Below, in pieces: positions 18,450 through 26,709 of a DNA stretch of 40,775 nucleotides; positions within the stretch are counted from its first letter, which is position 1; every line of letters starts with the position of its first letter. The position numbers and the translations under genes were made by a program. A model generated the notes under the pieces. The model was not told the origin of the DNA, did no database searches, and saw only the letters and a program-made list of their open reading frames with translations. Source of the DNA: JBJXHB01 sp046160725 (GTDB taxonomy: Bacteria > Pseudomonadota > Gammaproteobacteria > Burkholderiales > Burkholderiaceae_C). The stretch lies in NCBI GenBank assembly GCA_046160725.1, contig JBJXHB010000465.1, forward strand, positions 1 to 40,775, in the 5' to 3' direction.

Positions 18450-20837
18450 ATGGCCATCGCGCCAGAGGCGTATGCCCGCAACGCGCGCCTTGCGCTGCTG
18501 CTGGTCGCGTTGTCGATGGTGCAGGGTGCCATTGCGCAGGCGTCCTCGTCCGGCCTACCAGGCTTGGACCAGCGATGCGCCGACCTGGCCGAGCGCGGCC
18601 CGACAGGCGAGGTGTCGGGCGATCGGTCCATGCCCTGGCGACCGCGGCCCTGTGCCCGTGTCGCCGTCAATCCTCCGACACTGACCTGGCCGGCGGACCA
18701 CCCAGGGCCATGGCGAGTCGAACTGATGCTGGAGGGTGATTCGGCCGTACGGGCCATGGGGCCGTCGGCCCGCAACTGGTGGCATCTGGCGGCGCCGCTG
18801 CCAGCCGGCGCTCATCGTTGGCGTGCCGTGCCTCAGGGCGTGCCATCGGATGCGGTGCCGTGGCGGCCCTTCACCGTGCCGGGCGCCGCGCCGACCTGGC
18901 TGGTGCCTTCCGTCGACGAACTGTGGCGGCGCAGTGTTGAAGGCAAGCGGCCACGCGCGTTTGCGCAGGGCGAGGCGCTGCAACAACTCAAGAGCGCGCT
19001 TGACGGCAACCGGCGCGACGGCTGGAAGGCCCTGGTGCTGCGCGCCCGGGCGGACCTGGCGCGGCCATTGGCAGACAACCCCGACGCCACGCCGCGCGAC
19101 CTGCCGGACCGCCATGCGCAGGGCGAGATCGACGGACGCAACCGCTCGAACGCCGGCCGCGAGCTGGAGCGTGCCATGCTGAGCGCCGCGCTGTGGCGCC
19201 TGGACGGTGACGCCAACCAGCGCGATGACGCGCGCCGGCGCACCCTGGCCATGCTGGCCTGGTCGCCCCGTGGTGCGACCGGCATCGACCATCACCTGAT
19301 CACCGGCCATCAGGCACTGGGCCTGGCGCTGCTGCGCGACTGGCTGCACGAGACCTGGACGCCGGCTGAGCTGCAGGCTCTGACGGCACATATCGGCCAG
19401 CGCCTGGACGACCTGGTTCATCGCTTCGGCATGGATGCCACGCGACGCCGGCTGGACTTGATGCCCTTCCATTCCCATGCCTGGGTCACCATGGGCCAGG
19501 TCGCGGCGGCGGCCACGTTGATGGCGGGCGACCTGCCGCAAGCGCAGGCATGGGTGCGGGACACGGTGCCGGCCTGGCTGGCGATGCTGTCGCCCTGGGG
19601 TGGGGACGACGGCGGGCTGGGCAATGGCATCGCCTATGGCGTGTGGGATATCCAGATGACGGCCTGGGCCAAGGATGTGCTGCGCATGACGACCGGTGTG
19701 GACGCCTGGGCCAGCGGCTGGGCCCGGCACGTGCCGCACTATCTGCGCCACTTCGCACCGGCCGGCCAGCGCGCCGTCGCCTTCGGCGACGCGGCGGAGC
19801 GCATGGATGTGGCCGTGGAGATCGGCGCGCTGGCGCAGTTGCTGGCGCAGCGCCGGCCGGATGTGGAAACGCGCGCCTATGCGGCCGCCACCGGCCCTGG
19901 CCCCAGCCGACGCACCGGACTGCTGTGGGCACTGGCCCCGGTGGCCGACCCCTTGTCGCAGGCCCCGCCCATGCCATTGGCGGACGCCCTGCTGGCATCC
20001 GATGTCGGCCAGGTGGCCTGGCATGTCACCGAGGTCGGCGTGCCACGGCACTCGGTGTACTTCCGCGCCAGCGCGTATGGCAGCTTCAACCATTCGCATG
20101 CCGACCAGAACGCCTTCGTCGTCTTCGCGAGCGGCGAGCCCTTGCTGATCGACTCGGGCTACTACGATTACCGCGGCACTCCCCACCTGCGCGACTGGTA
20201 CATGCACACGAGGGCCCACAACGCGGTGACCTTCGACGACGGCCACGGCCAGGCGGTGGGGCCGCGGCGCACCGCGCGGATCGTCCAGTACGAGCGCAGC
20301 GACGGGCTGGACCTGGTGGTGGGCGAGGCCGCCCCCGCCTATGGTGTGGGCATGCAAATGGCGCGGCGGGCCCTGGTGTTCGTGCGGCCCGGTCTGCTGC
20401 TGGCCTGGGACCGCCTGGCTGCAACGACGCCTCGACGCTGGGAGCTGAACCTGCATGCGGCACGGCCGTTCGAGCCCTTGTCAGGGGGTGCCTGGCGAGC
20501 GCTGACTCGGGAGGGCTCGGCCAGCGCATGCGTGCACGTGGTCGGGGCAGAGCCGGGCGACTGGACCTTCCGCCAGACCGAGGGCTTCGACGCGGCGCCG
20601 CGGCCGTTGAGCGGCGTGGGCATCGCCCTGCTTCCGCAGACCCATGGCCGCTGGCAGGCGCCAGCGCCGTCGGCCAGCGCATCGGTGCTGATGGTGATCC
20701 GACTGGACTGTGACCAGCCGGCGCCCGGCGTCGGCGTGCTGCCGGATGGCGATGGCTGGCGGGTTGAGGTGGGTGGAAGGTCGTTGACCCTGCGCGAGCG
20801 TGGCGGCATGGTCGAGCTGGCGTCGCGGCCGCAATAG
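18450..20837 (+). CDS. Exported heparinase II/III-family lyase
   Basis: 795 residues; the ATG follows the previous stop by one base. It has an N-terminal Sec signal (LALLLVALSMVQGAIAQA), an extra DUF4962-like N-terminal region (about 40-170), an alpha/alpha-barrel (about 170-520, with LITGHQALGLALLRDWLHET and DLMPFHSHAWVTMGQ), and the heparinase C-terminal beta domain with NHSHADQNAFVVFASGEPLL (His548, His550, Asp552) and LIDSGYYDYRG. Unlike its upstream neighbour it is clearly exported, so it is the better candidate for degrading or trimming finished EPS. It is the last gene of the rightward operon; its stop is one base from the stop of the opposing gene. Confidence 0.88.
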   Translation: MAIAPEAYARNARLALLLVALSMVQGAIAQASSSGLPGLDQRCADLAERGPTGEVSGDRSMPWRPRPCARVAVNPPTLTWPADHPGPWRVELMLEGDSAVRAMGPSARNWWHLAAPLPAGAHRWRAVPQGVPSDAVPWRPFTVPGAAPTWLVPSVDELWRRSVEGKRPRAFAQGEALQQLKSALDGNRRDGWKALVLRARADLARPLADNPDATPRDLPDRHAQGEIDGRNRSNAGRELERAMLSAALWRLDGDANQRDDARRRTLAMLAWSPRGATGIDHHLITGHQALGLALLRDWLHETWTPAELQALTAHIGQRLDDLVHRFGMDATRRRLDLMPFHSHAWVTMGQVAAAATLMAGDLPQAQAWVRDTVPAWLAMLSPWGGDDGGLGNGIAYGVWDIQMTAWAKDVLRMTTGVDAWASGWARHVPHYLRHFAPAGQRAVAFGDAAERMDVAVEIGALAQLLAQRRPDVETRAYAAATGPGPSRRTGLLWALAPVADPLSQAPPMPLADALLASDVGQVAWHVTEVGVPRHSVYFRASAYGSFNHSHADQNAFVVFASGEPLLIDSGYYDYRGTPHLRDWYMHTRAHNAVTFDDGHGQAVGPRRTARIVQYERSDGLDLVVGEAAPAYGVGMQMARRALVFVRPGLLLAWDRLAATTPRRWELNLHAARPFEPLSGGAWRALTREGSASACVHVVGAEPGDWTFRQTEGFDAAPRPLSGVGIALLPQTHGRWQAPAPSASASVLMVIRLDCDQPAPGVGVLPDGDGWRVEVGGRSLTLRERGGMVELASRPQ

Positions 20838-20838
20838 G

Positions 20839-22098
20839 CTAGGTGGGCACGGGCGGCCGACCCCACAGCGTCCAGCCCCCCGGTAGCTTCGCCCAGGCCG
20901 AGGCGCCCGGCGCGGGCCCGGGCGCGTCACCGGACAGCGTGGCGGCCCAGCCGACACGTGCGTCGAGGCCGCGCAGCAGGGCATGCAGTTTGGCGTCGCC
21001 GTCAGCACCTCGCGGTGCTGACGGCCCGGCGCCCACGGCCAGCACGACATCGTGCGCGCCGACTTCGGCAGGCGGCCCTGACGACCAGGCATATCCCGTC
21101 CTGCCACGGGTGGCCAGGCGCTCGCCCAGACCGCGCAGGACGATATCCGGCTCGACTGTGCTGACGGTGTCTCCCCGCGCCAGCAGGTGATGCGTGACGA
21201 AGCCGAGACGTCCCTCCAGGTCCAGCACGCGCACCTGTGGCGCCGGCAGCCGCGGCAGGAGCGCGGCGAGGGCCGCCGCGCCAGCGGCGTCGCAGGCGAT
21301 GTCGGCGAGATCCGGATGCGGCGCCGGCCAGGCCAGCAACGCACCCGCAGAGGTCGGACGACGCAGGTCCAGCAACTGCTCCCGCAACTTTTGCCAAAGC
21401 AGGTGACGCACCCGGACCTTGACCGGAATCACCGGCACGCCCAGCACCTTGGCAATGGCCATCCGATGTCGGCCGTCCTGGAACAGGATCGCGCCGTCGC
21501 GCCCGATGTTGACTTCCGCCTCGTCGGACCAGCGCCGTGTCGGGTCCTGCGCGGCCGTGACATCGCGCTGGCGGCGCAGCCCATGTTGGCGCACGCTGTC
21601 GACCACGCCGTCGATGTAGCAGAGTCTCGCCTCGAGCTCGTCGGCATTGCGGCAGTTCCAAAGCGGCCGGCCAGACTCGATGTCGCGCATCGACTCCTTG
21701 AAGTAGTCGGTTTCGCGCCAGGACACGCCGGTCCGCACGCGTTGCTCGATCGAACGGTAGGCTGCGAGCGCCTCGAAGGGAGGGACATCGAGGTCCCAGT
21801 CGCCGCCGATCACGGCGCCCGGCAGCACGTCGTGGCCGAAGACCGCATTGCGAAGCTCGCGCGGCGGCCCAGCGGCCGGCTGCAGATGGGTATGGCCGAC
21901 GATGTCGGACGGCGCCAGCTCCAGCACCCGGTCCGGGTCTGGCAGGCGCCAGCCCGAGGCTGCGGCGGCCCGGGCCTTCTGGCGGGCCTTCCAGGAGGCC
22001 CTGGCTTGCTGCACCATCCGGCGCAGCCCTTGACCCTGGCCGGGCAGCAGGCGCACCCAATGGCTGGCGTGGTGTTTCAGGCGGCTGCTCAGCGACAT
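20839..22098 (-). CDS. ParB-like / methyltransferase-like composite protein of unknown function
   Basis: 419 residues, last of three leftward genes; the ATG follows the preceding GT stop with one base between. The N-terminal ~70 residues are basic and helical. Residues ~95-180 form a conserved-looking block (VIGGDWDLDV, RTGVSWRETDYFKESM, LYNC-like WNCRNADELEARLCYIDG). Residues ~196-230 carry a ParB/sulfiredoxin-type motif (GAILFQDGRHRMAIAKVLGV; DGRHR at 208-212). Residues ~288-380 look like a Rossmann methyltransferase with motif I VRVLDLEGRLGFVTHHLL, though the usual second and third glycines are altered. I do not know its function. Its linkage to two glycosyltransferases suggests a role in EPS, not in plasmid partition. 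Confidence 0.72.
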   Translation of the reverse strand: MSLSSRLKHHASHWVRLLPGQGQGLRRMVQQARASWKARQKARAAAASGWRLPDPDRVLELAPSDIVGHTHLQPAAGPPRELRNAVFGHDVLPGAVIGGDWDLDVPPFEALAAYRSIEQRVRTGVSWRETDYFKESMRDIESGRPLWNCRNADELEARLCYIDGVVDSVRQHGLRRQRDVTAAQDPTRRWSDEAEVNIGRDGAILFQDGRHRMAIAKVLGVPVIPVKVRVRHLLWQKLREQLLDLRRPTSAGALLAWPAPHPDLADIACDAAGAAALAALLPRLPAPQVRVLDLEGRLGFVTHHLLARGDTVSTVEPDIVLRGLGERLATRGRTGYAWSSGPPAEVGAHDVVLAVGAGPSAPRGADGDAKLHALLRGLDARVGWAATLSGDAPGPAPGASAWAKLPGGWTLWGRPPVPT

Positions 22099-22099
22099 G

Positions 22100-23230
22100 T
22101 CATGTGACCGGCAAATCGGCGCGGGACCTGCGATGGTCGACCAGGGTCATCAGCTCCTCGGCGAAGTCGGCGCACCAGGCATCGGCGGTGAACCGCCGAA
22201 GCGCCAGCTGGCGGTTGGCCGCGCCCGCCGCGGCCACGCGGGCCGGGTCCCGGATCAGCGTGTCCAATGCCGCAGCAATCTCGGTGGCGGTCGGCCTTGG
22301 AGCCAGCATGTGGCCTTGGGCACCCATGCCGAACAGGTCGACCACGCCACCCACGCCGGAGGCCACGATCGGCAACCCGGCACCCATGGCCTCCAGCAGC
22401 GACACCGGGAAACCCTCATTCAACTGGGTCGGCAGGACAAAGATGTCGGCGTCCAGCAGGGCCTGCGCCTTGGCCGAGCCGGCAACGAAGCCTGGCAGCG
22501 TCAGCGACGCCTCGAGTCCACGTTCACGAGCCAAGGCCAGCAAGACGCCATGCTCCGGTCCGTCACCCGCACAGACAAGCTCCAGGCCGACATGGCGCTG
22601 TCGCAGCTGCACGAAGGCATCGATCAACTCATTGGCGCCCTTGCCCGGCGCCAGTCGGGACAGGAACAACAGGCGGACCGACCCTGTGCCGCCGGCCGGG
22701 TTGCGCGACCGCTGAACGCCGACCAGCGGCGACGGGTCGTACATGGTGGTGGCCGCCCGCACCTGCTGATCGGAAAACCCCCAGCGCAGGAGGATGTCGC
22801 GGCGCTCCTGGCCGAGGACGAAGATGCGATCCGCAGCACCGAACAGGGCCCGCGCCAGGCGTTGCAGGCCGGTGGACGCGTCGATCCGATTCGGCAGCGT
22901 CGTGCCCCAGCCGTGGTTGAAGACGACAAAGGTTCCGCGGTGCACCAGGCGCATCAGTGTCAGGCTGATGGCCTCGCGCACGATCGCCTTGTTGAACGAA
23001 GGATTCAAGAGCACCACGTCGGGACGCACCCGCCGCACCTGCGCCAGCAATCGCCAGAGGTCGCGCACCATGCGGACGGGGGCGGGCAGGTGAGACTGGT
23101 CGCGGCCGACGCCGATGCGGTGCACCTCGTGCTGGCGGGCGAGACGCTCACACAGCATCTCGGCGAAGCTGTTCACACCACCGAATGCACCGGCGGCTGG
23201 CGCCAGCACCAGTACCTTCAGGCGGCTCAT
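22100..23230 (-). CDS. Family-4 glycosyltransferase
   Basis: 376 residues. It begins MSRLKVLVLAPAAGAFGGVN, with a glycine-rich N-terminal Rossmann loop. The mid region has VRLLFLSRLAPGKGANELID, and the C-terminal donor site is EGFPVSLLEAMGAGLPIVAS followed by GGVVDLF. This is textbook GT4 with a retaining E-x7-E motif. Its start overlaps the stop of the upstream leftward gene (ATGA), so the two are coupled. It adds a sugar to the growing unit at the inner membrane. Donor unknown. Confidence 0.9.
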   Translation of the reverse strand: MSRLKVLVLAPAAGAFGGVNSFAEMLCERLARQHEVHRIGVGRDQSHLPAPVRMVRDLWRLLAQVRRVRPDVVLLNPSFNKAIVREAISLTLMRLVHRGTFVVFNHGWGTTLPNRIDASTGLQRLARALFGAADRIFVLGQERRDILLRWGFSDQQVRAATTMYDPSPLVGVQRSRNPAGGTGSVRLLFLSRLAPGKGANELIDAFVQLRQRHVGLELVCAGDGPEHGVLLALARERGLEASLTLPGFVAGSAKAQALLDADIFVLPTQLNEGFPVSLLEAMGAGLPIVASGVGGVVDLFGMGAQGHMLAPRPTATEIAAALDTLIRDPARVAAAGAANRQLALRRFTADAWCADFAEELMTLVDHRRSRADLPVT

Positions 23231-24483
23231 GAGTCCACCACGGGACCCGTATGGAGCGCGTCGCGCGTGCCCTCCACGGCCTGGCGCAGGGTCTGCGCCA
23301 GGCGAGTCGCCAGCACGTCGTAGCTGCGCTCGGCGCGCACATAGCCCGGACCCTGCGCACCCATGCGCGCCAGTCGCTGCGGATCCGCCAGCATGCCGAG
23401 GATGCCGTCGGCAATGTCCTGCGGCGTCATGGGGACCACCGCGGCCGCTCCCGACGCATGTGCCACTTCGGCCTGATCCGGAATGTCATTGACCAGGCCC
23501 GGAACGCCCATCGCCAGGTACTCGCACAGCTTGGTCGGTGACGACACGTCGAACAGCGGCCCGCGCGGCACCATCGACAGACCGATGCGCGATGCGCGCA
23601 CCAGTGCCGCAGCCTGCGGGCGTGGCATCCATCCGGCCCACAGGATCTGGTCAGCGACGCCCAGCCGCTGTGCCAGTTGCAGCAGCGCGTCGGTCTCGCC
23701 CGGCACGTCCTCGCGGCCGACCATCACCAGCATCGCCTGCGGCCGCTGGCGCCAGGCCAGCGCAAATCCCTCCAGCAACACGTCCAGGCGGCGCGATGCG
23801 GACAACGTGCCGACGTAGATCAGGGCTTCGCGCCCGGCCAGGCGCGGCTCGTCGGCAGAGGTGCCCTCGTCGCTGGCCAGCTCCTCGAGATCCACGCCCA
23901 TCGGGACTGCCGTCGTGCGGCCCGGCCTGCAGCCCTTGGCCAGCATGGCCTGGCGCATGGCCTCGCTCTGCACGAAGACATGCCGCGCCCTGGGCAGGAC
24001 CCAGCGGTACAGCAGCAGGCCCCCCGTGAACGCACGCAGCCGCGCATAGAACCAACGGGCCCATCCGATGCGGCGCGGGCCGGCGTCCGCCAGGAAGCCA
24101 TAGCCTTCGATGATCGGAAACGACATCCAGTAGATGAAGGGGATGCCGCGCAGACGGCAGACCAGCCAGGCCACGGCGGCAAACGTGGGCATGTCGCGGA
24201 TGATGACCGCATCGACCGCCGAGCGGGGCGTGGTGACCAGGCAACGCAGGCGATGCCACAGGATGGCGGCGGTGTCCCGGGCGAGCCGGCCGGTGACCGG
24301 CAGCACCGCTGTGTGGTCACCGGACCAGGGGGCGATCGGTCCGGGTTGGGCGGCCTGCGTCACCAGCCGCACCGCCACGCCATGCCGCGGCAGGTACTTG
24401 CCGAACAGGGCCGCCACGTCGGCACGCACCGTGGGATGGCGTTCGGGCGTCTGGTACAGGAGCGACAGGCGGGACTCGGACAT
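23227..24483 (-). CDS. Glycosyltransferase, GT-B fold (family 4 type)
   Basis: 418 residues from ATG 24483, chosen because the family-like sequence starts at MSESRLSLLYQTPERHPTV. An upstream in-frame ATG at 24540 would add 19 residues without similarity, and neither has a strong ribosome site. Features are RADVAALFGKYLPRHGVAV, a hydrophobic patch at about 105-125 (AAVAWLVCRLRGIPFIYWMS) that may be membrane-associated, LIYVGTLSASRRLDVLLEGF, and the donor region SPTKLCEYLAMGVPGLVND. It is the first gene of the leftward three-gene unit and diverges from rfbB across a 204-bp gap. Confidence 0.86.
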   Translation of the reverse strand: MSESRLSLLYQTPERHPTVRADVAALFGKYLPRHGVAVRLVTQAAQPGPIAPWSGDHTAVLPVTGRLARDTAAILWHRLRCLVTTPRSAVDAVIIRDMPTFAAVAWLVCRLRGIPFIYWMSFPIIEGYGFLADAGPRRIGWARWFYARLRAFTGGLLLYRWVLPRARHVFVQSEAMRQAMLAKGCRPGRTTAVPMGVDLEELASDEGTSADEPRLAGREALIYVGTLSASRRLDVLLEGFALAWRQRPQAMLVMVGREDVPGETDALLQLAQRLGVADQILWAGWMPRPQAAALVRASRIGLSMVPRGPLFDVSSPTKLCEYLAMGVPGLVNDIPDQAEVAHASGAAAVVPMTPQDIADGILGMLADPQRLARMGAQGPGYVRAERSYDVLATRLAQTLRQAVEGTRDALHTGPVVDS

Positions 24484-24608
24484 TGTTTGGGGATTGGACG
24501 TGCGCGTCCACGTGGCGGCAGGCCAGTGCAGACCTTGCATTGTCTTTCGGCAAGATCCCGCTGCGGGCTGACGACTGCTCTGCGGCAACGGCAGGATTGC
24601 ACGGAGGC

Positions 24609-24627
24609 GATGCTCGCCGTGAGCATC
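24609..24627. repeat. Inverted repeat, 7-bp arms
   Basis: GATGCTC, five bases, GAGCATC: a perfect dyad in the gap between the divergent GT and rfbB genes. The spacing would suit a protein-binding dyad or a small hairpin. Confidence 0.6.
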
Positions 24628-24649
24628 GGACGCGCACAATTCGCCCCGC

Positions 24650-24668
24650 TGCAGCCGCACCGGCTGCA
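24650..24668 (+). repeat. Inverted repeat, 8-bp arms, in rfbB leader
   Basis: TGCAGCCG, three bases (CAC), CGGCTGCA: a perfect GC-rich hairpin lying 20-38 bases upstream of the rfbB ATG. If transcribed it would fold just 5' of the translation start. No obvious Shine-Dalgarno site lies between it and the ATG. Confidence 0.6.
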
Positions 24669-24687
24669 TCTGCGCATTGATACCCGC

Positions 24688-25761
24688 ATGATCCTCGTCA
24701 CCGGCGGCGCCGGCTTCATCGGCAGCAACTTCGTTCTCGACTGGCTGGGCGGCGGTGGCGAGCCGGTGCTCAACCTGGACGCCCTGACCTACGCCGGCAA
24801 CGCGGAGAACCTGGCAGCCCTGGCAGGGCATCCCGGGCACGTCTTCGTCCATGGCGACATCACCGACCGGGCTTTGCTGCAGTCACTCTTCGCGACGCAC
24901 CAGCCCCGTGCCGTGGTGCATTTCGCGGCTGAGAGCCATGTCGACCGAAGCATTCTGGGCCCCGATGCCTTCATGCGCACCAATGTCGACGGCACCTTCG
25001 CGCTGCTCGAAGCGTCCCGGGCACATTGGTCGTCGTTGCCGCCGGATGGCCGGGGTGCCTTTCGCTTCGTGCATGTCAGTACCGACGAGGTCTACGGCAG
25101 TCTCGGGCCGGATGACGCCGCCTTCACGGAGCGACACCCCTATCAGCCCAACAGTCCGTACGCCGCCAGCAAGGCGGCCAGCGACCATCTGGTGCGGGCC
25201 TGGCATCACACCTACGGCCTTCCAGTGGTGACGACCAACTGCTCCAACAACTATGGGCCGCGCCAGTTTCCGGAGAAGCTGATCCCGCTGATGATCGCCC
25301 ATGCGCTGGAGGGCAAGCCGCTGCCGGTGTACGGCGACGGTCACCAGGTCCGCGACTGGCTGTACGTGGCCGACCACTGCGCGGCCATCCGCATGGCGCT
25401 GCGGCTCGGCCGTCCTGGCGAGGTCTACAACATCGGTGGCCAGTGCGAGATGCTGAACATCGAGATCGTCCACGAGGTGTGCGACCTGCTGGACGCACTG
25501 TTGCCGGATCCAGCGGGCACGCGACGGCGGCTGGTCCGTTTTGTGGCCGACCGCCCCGGCCATGACCGGCGCTATGCCATCGACAGCCGCAAGATCAATG
25601 GCGACCTCGGCTGGGCGCCGCAGGAGTCGTTCCAGACCGGCCTGCGCAAGACCGTGCAGTGGTACCTGGACCATGGCGACTGGGTGCAGCGGGTCCGCAG
25701 CGGCGCCTATCGCGAATGGCTGGCGCTCAACTACAGCGGGCGCAGCCCGGCAGCCGCATGA
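24688..25761 (+). CDS. rfbB: dTDP-glucose 4,6-dehydratase
   Basis: 357 residues from ATG 24688. Extended SDR fold: NAD-binding MILVTGGAGFIGSNFVLDWL, the AAESHVDRSI element, STDEVYGSLG, catalytic YAASKAASDHL (Tyr158, Lys162), and TNCSNNYGPRQFPEKLIP. It converts dTDP-glucose to dTDP-4-keto-6-deoxyglucose in the cytoplasm. rfbA follows 37 bp downstream. rfbC and rfbD are absent, so the product is probably not committed to rhamnose by this locus. The DegT aminotransferase at 12656-13873 is the likely next enzyme. Confidence 0.97.
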   Translation: MILVTGGAGFIGSNFVLDWLGGGGEPVLNLDALTYAGNAENLAALAGHPGHVFVHGDITDRALLQSLFATHQPRAVVHFAAESHVDRSILGPDAFMRTNVDGTFALLEASRAHWSSLPPDGRGAFRFVHVSTDEVYGSLGPDDAAFTERHPYQPNSPYAASKAASDHLVRAWHHTYGLPVVTTNCSNNYGPRQFPEKLIPLMIAHALEGKPLPVYGDGHQVRDWLYVADHCAAIRMALRLGRPGEVYNIGGQCEMLNIEIVHEVCDLLDALLPDPAGTRRRLVRFVADRPGHDRRYAIDSRKINGDLGWAPQESFQTGLRKTVQWYLDHGDWVQRVRSGAYREWLALNYSGRSPAAA

Positions 25762-25798
25762 CCATTCGGGATTCACTCCATATGCGGCGGGTGGGCCG

Positions 25799-26677
25799 GT
25801 GAACCGCCGTGGTCTGATCCTGGCCGGTGGCGCAGGTACCCGCCTGCACCCGGCCACCCTGGCGGTCAGCAAGCAGCTGTTGCCGGTCTATGACAAGCCC
25901 ATGGTGTACTACCCGCTCACCACGCTGATGCTGGCCGGCATCCGGGACATCCTGCTGATCAGTACGCCACAGGACCTGCCCCGGTTCGAGTTGCTGCTGG
26001 GCGACGGGTCGGCATGGGGCATGTCGATGTCCTACTGTGTGCAACCGAGCCCTGATGGCCTGGCCCAGGCCTTCATCCTGGGCCGTGACTTCATCGGCGG
26101 CCGTCCCAGCGCGTTGATCTTGGGCGACAACCTCTATTACGGCGACAGCCTGCCGGGCCTGCTGCGCCGTGCGGACGCGCGCGTGGAGGGCGCGACGGTG
26201 TTCTCCTACCGCGTTCAGGACCCGCAACGCTACGGGGTGGTCGAGTTCGACACGCAGCGGCGGGCCATCAGCATCGAGGAGAAGCCGGCGCAGCCCCGCA
26301 GCCACCATGCCGTGACCGGCCTGTATTTCTATGACCAGCGGGCCTGCGACTTCGCCGCCGCGATCCGTCCGTCCGCCCGTGGCGAGCTGGAAATCACCGA
26401 CCTCAACCGCCGTTACCTGGATCTCGGCCAGCTGGAGGTCACGCCGATGGGGCGCGGCTATGCCTGGCTGGACACTGGTACGCACGACAGCCTGCTGGAG
26501 GCTGGCCAGTTCATTGCCGCCATCGAGCGCCGCCAGGGCCTGAAGGTGGCCTGCCCGGAGGAGGTTGCATGGCGCAACGGCTGGATCGGCGACGACGCGC
26601 TGGCGGCGCTGGCTCACCCGCTGCGGCAGACGGGCTATGGCCGCTATCTGCTGAGCCTGCTGGCCGGCGAGGCCTGA
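25799..26677 (+). CDS. rfbA: Glucose-1-phosphate thymidylyltransferase
   Basis: 292 residues, the usual length, from GTG 25799. There is no in-frame ATG near, and the family N-terminus RRGLILAGGAGTRLHP begins three residues later. Signatures are the nucleotidyltransferase loop LAGGAGTRLHP, SKQLLPVYDKPMVYYPL, LGDNLYYG, VEFDTQRRAISIEEKP and YAWLDTGTHDSLLEA. It makes dTDP-glucose from dTTP and glucose-1-phosphate, the substrate of RfbB. It is co-directional with rfbB and probably co-transcribed. Confidence 0.97.
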   Translation: MNRRGLILAGGAGTRLHPATLAVSKQLLPVYDKPMVYYPLTTLMLAGIRDILLISTPQDLPRFELLLGDGSAWGMSMSYCVQPSPDGLAQAFILGRDFIGGRPSALILGDNLYYGDSLPGLLRRADARVEGATVFSYRVQDPQRYGVVEFDTQRRAISIEEKPAQPRSHHAVTGLYFYDQRACDFAAAIRPSARGELEITDLNRRYLDLGQLEVTPMGRGYAWLDTGTHDSLLEAGQFIAAIERRQGLKVACPEEVAWRNGWIGDDALAALAHPLRQTGYGRYLLSLLAGEA

Positions 26678-26709
26678 CCCAACAAGGCCTCGCTCCCCCC
26701 GGTCACCTC

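Larger units (their letters stand above)
24484..24687. promoter_or_regulatory. Divergent intergenic region between GT and rfbB with inverted repeats
   Basis: 204 bp separate two divergently transcribed units, so promoters for both are expected. I see no convincing -35/-10 pair on either strand. Three perfect inverted repeats are visible: GGACG-N4-CGTCC at 24496-24509, GATGCTC-N5-GAGCATC at 24609-24627, and TGCAGCCG-N3-CGGCTGCA at 24650-24668. The last ends 19 bases before the rfbB start. None is followed by a T-run, so they do not look like terminators. They could be operators or leader RNA hairpins. Confidence 0.45.

Noticed and set aside
21187..22107. Plus-strand frame opposite the ParB-like gene
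   Set aside because: Low-complexity shadow composition. The minus-strand frame has motif-like blocks and a start and stop packed against its operon neighbour.
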